The notes under the pieces: model-generated
Told to the model about the DNA's origin: nothing
The model's input: only the letters and a program-made list of their open reading frames with translations
The model's database searches: none
NCBI GenBank assembly: GCA_001443545.1
Contig: LMAD01000052.1
Span: 1-6,324, forward strand
DNA: 6,324 nucleotides
From: Acidimicrobiaceae bacterium RAAP-2
GTDB lineage: Bacteria; Actinomycetota; Acidimicrobiia; Acidimicrobiales; RAAP-2
Reading direction: 5' to 3'
Shown here: positions 1 to 4,510 of the stretch, in pieces
How positions within the stretch are numbered: the stretch's first letter is position 1
How the letters are laid out: every line of letters starts with the position of its first letter
Translations under genes and position numbers: made by a program

Positions 1-902
1 ACGAGACCGTGATCACCTAACTGTTCGCCGTGGTCCGACGTCACCACCACCAACGTGTCAGACCACTCACCCCGGTCCTCGATCGCTCGCACGACGCGAC
101 CGAGTTGCGCGTCGACCTCGCTGATCATGCCGTAGTACTGGGCGCGCAACCGACGCATGTCGCGTTCGTCGGTCGGAGCCGCGCTCGCGCGCATCGAGAG
201 GGCACCCTCGTGCACCGGGTGCCGATCGACGGTGACGGGCGCGATCGGGAGCTCGACGTCGGCGGGGTCGTACATCGCGGCGTATCGGCCCGCCGCGGCG
301 TACGGCGGGTGGGGGCGCAGATAGCTCAAGTGCGCGAACCAGCCGGTCTCTTGATGACCCAGCCACTCCAGGAAACGGGTGGTCAGGAACCCGCTCAACG
401 AGTCGTCCTCGTGCCGATCGGGCTCACCGCGTAGCGCCGGCGCCCAACCGCTGGGGACGTCGTACCCCTTGGACCGCAAGTCCTGGATCCACCCGGCCTG
501 ACTCTCGGGCAGGTAGAGGCCGACCGACAGTCCCGCCAACACCCCGTCATAGTCGTCGAGTCGAGGATCGTCCGATCCTTTCGCCGCCATTGGGTCGAGA
601 CCTTGGTCGGTGTAGCCGAACAACGTAGGGTCATAGCCCGCCGAGCGAGCCAGCGTCGCCACGTTAGCCATCTCGCGACGCAGTGGCGTGCCGTTAGCGA
701 CGACTCGATTGTTCATCTGATAGGTCCCGGTGTACAACGCGGCGCGACCCGGAGCGCAGGGAGCGGCCTGGGAGAAGTGTCGAGCGAGCCGCACGCCCTC
801 GAGTGCGATTCGGTCCAACGTCGGCGTGGTCACGAGTGGATGGCCCGCCGCCGCGAACGAGTCACCGCGGAACTGGTCGAGCGTCACGAAGAGGACGTTC
901 AC
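1..902 (-). CDS. Sulfatase / phosphonate monoester hydrolase family enzyme (3' end outside window)
   Basis: This is an alkaline-phosphatase-superfamily hydrolase that would cleave a sulfate, phosphate or phosphonate ester. I translated 300 codons with no stop; the C-terminus lies beyond base 1. Visible active-site elements are D9-Q10 in the first strand (VTLDQFRGD), the sulfatase signature CAPGRAALYTG at residues 49-59 (C49 would be oxidised to formylglycine, with R53 behind it), N70 in NGTPL, H198 in RPHPPY, and metal ligands D290-H291 in TSDHGEQLGDHG. The D-Q pair and the EVDAQLGRVV...TLVVVTSDHGEQLGDH stretch resemble phosphonate monoester hydrolases (about 510 residues in that family) more than classical arylsulfatases; this is from memory of the family. 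C49 would need a formylglycine-generating enzyme, which is not in the window. The GTG start at 902-900 overlaps the esterase stop as GTGA, with GGAGG at 911-907 four bases upstream. No signal peptide is seen, so it is probably cytoplasmic. The true substrate cannot be read from the sequence. Confidence 0.87.
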   Translation of the reverse strand, partial: MNVLFVTLDQFRGDSFAAAGHPLVTTPTLDRIALEGVRLARHFSQAAPCAPGRAALYTGTYQMNNRVVANGTPLRREMANVATLARSAGYDPTLFGYTDQGLDPMAAKGSDDPRLDDYDGVLAGLSVGLYLPESQAGWIQDLRSKGYDVPSGWAPALRGEPDRHEDDSLSGFLTTRFLEWLGHQETGWFAHLSYLRPHPPYAAAGRYAAMYDPADVELPIAPVTVDRHPVHEGALSMRASAAPTDERDMRRLRAQYYGMISEVDAQLGRVVRAIEDRGEWSDTLVVVTSDHGEQLGDHGL

Positions 903-1828
903 GGACCCTCCACCAACCGATGCATGTGCGCGGCGAGGTCGTCAACAATCGCCAGCGCGTCGGGGAAGGACCCGCCGAGGCGGATGAACCCGTGAACCAT
1001 GCCTTCCGCTTCCAGCAGTTCGACACGTACCCCGTAGTGCTCGAGCAGGCCAGCGTAAGCGACAGCCTCGTCTCGTAGTGGGTCACACGAGGCGACGACC
1101 ACAATCGCCGAGGGCGATTCAGCGAGATCCGTACTCAGTAGTGGCGACACCCGTGGATCCGTGTGGTCGGCACCCCCCAAGTACTGGCCGTAGTCGTATC
1201 GCAGATGGTCTAATTCGAGCCAGTACCCGGTGCCGAAAGTATGCGCCGAATCAGTCACCATCTCGGGACCGAGCGTCGGGTACAGCAGCACCTGTGCCAC
1301 CACTCCGATTCCGTCGTGACGAGTTATCGATGCGGCCACGGTGGCGAGCGTCGCCCCGGCAGAGTCGCCCATCACGAAGAGGGACGCCGACGGATCGCCG
1401 TACTCACCGCGATGGGCCGACACGTATCGCAACACGTCAATCGCGTCTTCGAGACCCGCGGGGAACGGGTGCTCGGGCGCCAGACGGTAATCGATGGCGA
1501 GGAAGCGCATTGCCGTGTCGACGGCGAGGCGGCGACAGACCCCGTCGTGGGTCTCGAGGTCGCCCACGACGAACGAACCGCCGTGGAAATAAACCACGAT
1601 TCCTCGTGTCTCATCCCCGAATGGCACGTACAGACGACCGGCGATCGATCGACCGGCCAATTCGAAGGTGCAGTCGCGGACCTCGGCGAGTGGCTCGGGC
1701 GTCGGCCAGAGCGCCTTCGCCGCGTCGCGGTAGCTCGATCGACGATGGGTGATGTCGATCGATGCGGGGTGGGGCGCGGGGTGAGCGCGCATGTCGTCCA
1801 CGTACTGTCGCAGTGCCGGATGAATCAT
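899..1828 (-). CDS. Alpha/beta hydrolase, hormone-sensitive-lipase (HSL / family IV) type esterase
   Basis: A 309-residue serine esterase of the HSL family, which hydrolyses short- to medium-chain carboxylic esters. The oxyanion-hole motif HGGSF is at residues 82-86, followed by the family-typical YRLAPEHPFPA at 114-124. The nucleophile elbow GDSAG is at 154-158 (Ser156). The probable catalytic Asp is D249 in CDPLRDE, and the catalytic His is H279 in MVHGF. The full triad and family-normal length indicate an intact enzyme. There is no signal peptide or membrane segment. The ATG at 1828 is supported by AGGAGG at 1838-1833, four bases away. It lies 44 bp after the CoA-transferase-family gene and overlaps the next gene by four bases (GTGA), so it is the middle gene of a three-gene operon with likely translational coupling to the sulfatase-family gene. 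The physiological ester is unknown. Confidence 0.93.
   Translation of the reverse strand: MIHPALRQYVDDMRAHPAPHPASIDITHRRSSYRDAAKALWPTPEPLAEVRDCTFELAGRSIAGRLYVPFGDETRGIVVYFHGGSFVVGDLETHDGVCRRLAVDTAMRFLAIDYRLAPEHPFPAGLEDAIDVLRYVSAHRGEYGDPSASLFVMGDSAGATLATVAASITRHDGIGVVAQVLLYPTLGPEMVTDSAHTFGTGYWLELDHLRYDYGQYLGGADHTDPRVSPLLSTDLAESPSAIVVVASCDPLRDEAVAYAGLLEHYGVRVELLEAEGMVHGFIRLGGSFPDALAIVDDLAAHMHRLVEGP
907..911 (-). promoter_or_regulatory. Shine-Dalgarno GGAGG of the sulfatase-family gene, inside the esterase 3' end
   Basis: GGAGG lies within the last esterase codons, four bases (GTCC) before the GTG at 902, the same spacing as at the esterase start. It decides for the GTG start, which places the first beta strand and metal ligand D9 where the family expects them. 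Confidence 0.75.
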
Positions 1829-1832
1829 GGGA

Positions 1833-1838
1833 CCTCCT
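1833..1838 (-). promoter_or_regulatory. Shine-Dalgarno AGGAGG of the esterase gene
   Basis: A consensus AGGAGG lies four bases (TCCC) before the ATG at 1828, within the 44-bp gap after the CoA-transferase-family stop. It fixes the esterase start. No convincing terminator is seen in this gap, which fits co-transcription. Confidence 0.85.
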
Positions 1839-1872
1839 GGCGTGCAGCCTAGGCAACGGACCCGTGCAGTTG

Positions 1873-3102
1873 CTACCAGATCCCCATCGACGACGCCGAA
1901 TTGGCGAGGGTGTCGCGGGCGCGTGGGTGGGCCGCGTACTCGATGATCGACCTCGCCTGCTCACTCTGACTGCGTCCGAAGAGCGACGCGACGCCCTGCT
2001 CGGTAACGATGGCGCTGTGCTGGAACGAGCAGACCGGATCGCTCACCAGCGGCACGACCGTCGACTGGTCCGACTTGTCGTGCCACGACCGTAGGGCCAG
2101 GACCGCCTGTCCGTTGCGCGAATGCAGGGCACCGCTGACGAAGTCCGGTTGGCCGCCGAAACCCGAGTACACCAGCCCACGAACGTAACTCGCGTTCGCC
2201 TGTGCGTACAGGTCCACCTCGAGCGCCGTGTTGATCGAGAGCATCGACGCCTGCTCGGCAATGCGGGCCGGATTGTTCGCGACCTCCGTGCGTCGCATGA
2301 CCACCCGCGGATTTCGGTGCACCCATCGATAGAGGTCGGGTGATCCGTAGAGGAAGGTCGAGGTGATCACCCGATCGGGATCGATGCTCCCCGAGCGGTC
2401 CAACCCCATGACCCCGTCGCTAATCATCTCGGACCAGACACCTAGGTGTCGATAGCCGTGCATGAACATGAGGGCGGCATCGGGTAGCAATCCGATTCCC
2501 ATCTGCAGCGTCGACCCATCGCTGGCCAGCGACGCGATGTTCTCACCGATCTGCGCCGCCGCCGGGTCCACGGGACGCTCTCGGGGAGAGGGCAGTGGCT
2601 CGTCGACCTCGAGGGCCAGGTCGATGAGTTCGTCGTCAATCTCGCCGTCACCGACGGTATAGGGCATTTGGGGGTTGACCTGCGCGATCACGAGTCCACC
2701 ACGACGCCGGACTTCGTGAATCGCGGCGGGCATGATGTTCACCTCGATACCGAGCGAGACCCGGCCGCGGTGCGGCGATGAGGTCTGAATCAAGACGACG
2801 TCGGGCGGCCGAGACGACGCGAAGAGCCGCGGAACCAGCGAGAGCCTCATCGGGAGGAATTCGACGTTCGCCGATCGCCGCACGCCTTCACCGATGAATG
2901 GTGACTCCGTGATCAAGCCGTCTCGCTCCGGCCACCCTCGTTGGGGGTTGAGCACGAAGGCCCGATAACGCTCTAGCGCACGATCGACGATGGCCAGCAA
3001 TCTCCAGGGAGTAGCGAAGTTCCCCGAAACGACGACGCGCGGTTCGCGAATGTCCAACGAGGCCACTCGCCGTTCGATGTCCGTCGCGCCAACCGTTTGC
3101 AT
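1873..3102 (-). CDS. Acetyl-CoA hydrolase/transferase family protein (class I CoA-transferase fold)
   Basis: A 409-residue member of the acetyl-CoA hydrolase / 4-hydroxybutyrate CoA-transferase family. These enzymes move CoA between acids, or hydrolyse acyl-CoA, through a glutamyl-CoA intermediate. N-terminal domain landmarks are VVVSGNFATP (23-32), SLGIEVNIMPAAI (116-128) and AQVNPQMPYTVGDGEI (140-155). C-terminal domain landmarks are LQMGIGLLPDA (199-209), WSEMISDGVMGL (223-234), INTALEVDLYAQ (290-301) with the probable catalytic Glu295, and the CoA-loop motif GFGGQPDF (314-321). EYAAHPRARDTL (388-399) is the usual conserved tail. The length is near the family norm, and nothing essential looks missing. 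The start is fixed: an in-frame TGA lies at 3114-3112, and GAGGAG at 3113-3108 sits five bases before the ATG. It is the first gene of the operon, followed by the esterase and the sulfatase-family gene. Hydrolase versus transferase activity, and the acid used, cannot be told from sequence. Confidence 0.93.
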   Translation of the reverse strand: MQTVGATDIERRVASLDIREPRVVVSGNFATPWRLLAIVDRALERYRAFVLNPQRGWPERDGLITESPFIGEGVRRSANVEFLPMRLSLVPRLFASSRPPDVVLIQTSSPHRGRVSLGIEVNIMPAAIHEVRRRGGLVIAQVNPQMPYTVGDGEIDDELIDLALEVDEPLPSPRERPVDPAAAQIGENIASLASDGSTLQMGIGLLPDAALMFMHGYRHLGVWSEMISDGVMGLDRSGSIDPDRVITSTFLYGSPDLYRWVHRNPRVVMRRTEVANNPARIAEQASMLSINTALEVDLYAQANASYVRGLVYSGFGGQPDFVSGALHSRNGQAVLALRSWHDKSDQSTVVPLVSDPVCSFQHSAIVTEQGVASLFGRSQSEQARSIIEYAAHPRARDTLANSASSMGIW

Positions 3103-3324
3103 GACCGCTCCTCAGCCGTTCCAAGTGTGACAGGTCCGAGACGAGTCGAGCCATCCACGAGAGCGATAGTCCTCATCACCGGAACAGAGTCGCGAGGTGA
3201 CGAACGGCTCATCGGATGAGCGGACTTGGCTGGGACATCGGCCCCGACCGCATCGAAGCACCGAGGGGCGACCACGTGCGGAGTGCGAACCGAATCAGTA
3301 AATCGAACAACGGCTGAATTCCTT
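3103..3324. other. Non-coding gap between tRNA-Gly and the CoA-transferase operon
   Basis: These 222 bp contain no credible gene; open frames crossing them are antisense or read-through of the tRNA. The gap should hold the operon promoter and the tRNA terminator. I see no hairpin followed by a T-run. A poor -10-like CACACT ends 21 bases before the ATG on the minus strand, but it has no recognisable -35 and I do not call it. The 25 bases after the tRNA CCA are locally AT-richer than the surroundings. Confidence 0.6.
3108..3113 (-). promoter_or_regulatory. Shine-Dalgarno GAGGAG of the CoA-transferase-family gene
   Basis: GAGGAG lies five bases (CGGTC) before the ATG at 3102 and directly overlaps the in-frame TGA at 3114-3112, which excludes a longer protein. 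This operon head therefore has a leader, unlike dut, orn and the AMP-ligase. Confidence 0.8.
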
Positions 3325-3400
3325 TGGAGCGGACGACCGGGCTCGAACCGGCGACCTCGACCTTGGCAAGGTCGCGCTCTACCAACTGAGCTACGTCCGC
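3325..3400 (-). tRNA. tRNA-Gly, anticodon GCC, with encoded CCA
   Basis: A complete 76-base cloverleaf. The acceptor stem is GCGGACG (3400-3394) paired with CGTCCGC (3335-3329). The D-arm contains TAGCTCAGTTGGTAGAGC. The anticodon stem CGACC/GGTCG encloses the loop TTGCCAA (3369-3363), with anticodon GCC at 3367-3365. The T-arm is GCCGG-TTCGAGC-CCGGT, the discriminator is T at 3328, and the 3' CCA is encoded at 3327-3325. It reads GGC and GGU glycine codons. It lies 70 bp downstream of dut on the same strand, so it may be read through from dut as well as from its own weak promoter. Confidence 0.98.
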
Positions 3401-3409
3401 GTCGAGACC

Positions 3410-3415
3410 AGTGTA
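3410..3415 (-). promoter_or_regulatory. Possible -10 box (TACACT) of tRNA-Gly
   Basis: TACACT fits the TANNNT form of the other -10 boxes in this window and would start transcription around 3402, two bases before the mature tRNA end. No good -35 is visible 16-18 bp upstream. This is an inference from position and a short motif. Confidence 0.4.
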
Positions 3416-3465
3416 GCCGACTCCGGCGGCGTCGCACCATCTCGACGCGCCGTCGCCGAACTGGC

Positions 3466-3481
3466 CCGGCCTACCGGCCGG
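3466..3481 (-). other. GC-rich hairpin over the dut stop codon
   Basis: CCGGCC (3466-3471) and GGCCGG (3476-3481) form a perfect 6-bp stem around a 4-base loop that contains most of the dut TAG stop. No T-tract follows on the minus strand, so it is not a canonical intrinsic terminator. It could be a pause or RNA-stability element between dut and tRNA-Gly, or chance in GC-rich DNA. Confidence 0.3.
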
Positions 3482-3905
3482 TGCTACCGAACCCCCCGTC
3501 ACCCCGCCCCGAGTCGGGCAGTTGATCGACGGACAATAGGGAGACCACCGGTATCGGCAGGATGACGAGTTGCGCGATCCGGTCACCCGCGCGCACCTCG
3601 TACTCATCGTGCGCGTCGTGGTTCACGAGCGCGACGCGCAGCTCACCGCGATAGCCCGAATCGATGAGCCCGGGGGCGTTGGCGCACGTGACCCCGTGCT
3701 TGACCGCCAGCCCGCTGCGGGGCAGAACGAAGCCCGCGAAGCCATCGGGGATCGCCAGCGCGATACCCGTACCGATCAACGCGCGACCGCCACGGGGTGC
3801 AATCCGATGGCCTTCGACGGCGACGAGGTCGAATCCGGCGTCTCCGTCGTTAGCCCGACGTGGCACGACGGCGTCATCGCGCAACTTGGTGATGGCGATC
3901 TCCAT
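3471..3905 (-). CDS. dut: dUTP diphosphatase (dUTPase)
   Basis: Hydrolyses dUTP to dUMP and pyrophosphate, keeping uracil out of DNA and supplying dUMP for thymidylate synthesis. It is a 144-residue trimeric-type dUTPase with all five family motifs in order: DAGFDL (22-27), PRSGLA (62-67), GLIDSGYRGEL (79-89) with the probable catalytic Asp82 and substrate-stacking Tyr85, GDRIAQLVI (107-115), and the glycine-rich RGDGGFGSTG (134-143) just before the end. Length is typical and the protein is intact and cytoplasmic. No Shine-Dalgarno precedes the ATG at 3905. Instead TAGCCT (3918-3913) sits seven bases upstream on the minus strand, suggesting a leaderless mRNA. It is divergent from orn across 49 bp, and tRNA-Gly follows on the same strand. 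Confidence 0.98.
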   Translation of the reverse strand: MEIAITKLRDDAVVPRRANDGDAGFDLVAVEGHRIAPRGGRALIGTGIALAIPDGFAGFVLPRSGLAVKHGVTCANAPGLIDSGYRGELRVALVNHDAHDEYEVRAGDRIAQLVILPIPVVSLLSVDQLPDSGRGDGGFGSTGR

Positions 3906-3912
3906 GGACTCG

Positions 3913-3918
3913 AGGCTA
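3913..3918 (-). promoter_or_regulatory. Probable leaderless-promoter -10 box of dut (TAGCCT)
   Basis: TAGCCT matches TANNNT and is separated from the dut ATG by seven bases, which puts the transcription start at or next to the A of ATG. dut has no ribosome binding site, which agrees. No clear -35 is seen at the expected distance. Confidence 0.55.
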
Positions 3919-3942
3919 CCGTCACGTTGCGACCGCCTTCGG

Positions 3943-3948
3943 TAGTGT
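3943..3948 (+). promoter_or_regulatory. Probable leaderless-promoter -10 box of orn (TAGTGT)
   Basis: TAGTGT lies six bases before the orn ATG, so transcription would start at the ATG. AGAGG directly abuts the ATG and is too close to act as a Shine-Dalgarno. A poor -35 candidate, GTCACG at 3921-3926, stands 16 bp upstream, close to the dut -10 box. The TAG in this box is also an in-frame stop that fixes the start of orn. Confidence 0.6.
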
Positions 3949-3954
3949 CAGAGG

Positions 3955-4500
3955 ATGCTCGCATGGATGGACTTAGAGATGACCGGCCTCGAGCCGGATC
4001 GCCACGTGATCGTCGAAATCGCGACAATCATCACGGATGATCACCTAGCCGTCGTCGCCGAGGGGCCGGACCTGGTCATCGGCGCGAGCGAGGAGCAGCT
4101 CGGCCATATGGGCGACTTCGTGACCCAGATGCACACCAAGTCCGGACTCCTCACGGCGATTCGGTCCTCCTCGGTCACGGTGTCCGACGCCGAGCAGGCG
4201 ACCCTCGCCTTCTTACGCGAACACATCGCGGAACCGGCCACGGTGCCCTTGTGCGGTAATTCGATCGGCACCGATCGTCGATTCCTCCAGGAGTACATGC
4301 CAGAGCTCGAGGCGTTCTTCCACTATCGGAACATCGACGTCTCGACCCTCAAGGAGTTGGCTCGACGATGGCACCCCGACGTGCTCGCGAAACTACCGGA
4401 GAAGGAGACGACCCACCGGGCGCTCGACGATATCCGAGAGTCGATCGCCGAGCTCACCCACTATCGCGATCAGTTGTTCACCCGCCCCGCGACCAACTAA
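3955..4500 (+). CDS. orn: Oligoribonuclease
   Basis: A 3'-5' exoribonuclease that finishes RNA decay by degrading very short oligonucleotides, including pGpG from cyclic-di-GMP turnover. It is a 181-residue DEDDh-family enzyme, the usual length. Metal and catalytic residues are D6 and E8 in WMDLEMTGLEP, D107 in SIGTDRRFL, and H154 and D159 in HRALDDIRESI; their spacing fits E. coli Orn (D12, E14, D112, H158, D163). The pre-catalytic LCGNSIGTDRRFLQEYMP (99-116) is also family-typical. The ATG at 3955 is the only sensible start: an in-frame TAG lies at 3943, and the next ATG would remove the start of the first strand. The mRNA is probably leaderless. It is divergent from dut, and its TAA stop forms part of the -10 box of the AMP-ligase gene 10 bp downstream. 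Confidence 0.98.
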   Translation: MLAWMDLEMTGLEPDRHVIVEIATIITDDHLAVVAEGPDLVIGASEEQLGHMGDFVTQMHTKSGLLTAIRSSSVTVSDAEQATLAFLREHIAEPATVPLCGNSIGTDRRFLQEYMPELEAFFHYRNIDVSTLKELARRWHPDVLAKLPEKETTHRALDDIRESIAELTHYRDQLFTRPATN

Positions 4501-4503
4501 CCT
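4474..4503 (+). promoter_or_regulatory. Probable leaderless promoter of the AMP-ligase gene, inside the orn 3' end
   Basis: TTGTTC (4474-4479), an 18-bp spacer, then TAACCT (4498-4503), seven bases before the ATG at 4511. The first three bases of the -10 box are the orn TAA stop codon. There is no Shine-Dalgarno before this ATG, so a leaderless transcript is the simplest reading. Read-through from orn is still possible. Confidence 0.5.
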
Positions 4504-4510
4504 CACCGCA

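Noticed and set aside
30..995. Plus-strand frames at the left edge (134 and 130 codons) and short minus-strand frames in the same stretch
   Set aside because: The continuous minus-strand frame from GTG 902 to base 1 carries the sulfatase-family motifs and explains the whole interval.
1078..1852. Plus-strand frames of about 200 codons opposite the esterase
   Set aside because: Antisense to an intact triad-containing esterase; composition is Arg/Pro-rich with no family signal.
3103..3400. tRNA-Gly as an integration site separating core genes from an acquired operon
   Set aside because: No integrase is present, no second copy of the tRNA 3' end is seen in the window, and base composition does not visibly change across it.
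3466..3481. Hairpin at the dut end as an intrinsic terminator
   Set aside because: The stem is only six pairs and no T-run follows, so termination is not supported; it is listed only as a low-confidence structure.
3209..3607. Open frames crossing the tRNA on both strands, e.g. minus 3209-3607 with VAQLVERDLAKVEVAGSSP and plus 3226-3525 with GRPGSNRRPRPWQGRALPTE
   Set aside because: These are the well-known false proteins made by translating tRNA-Gly and its antisense strand; the sequence is fully explained by the tRNA cloverleaf.
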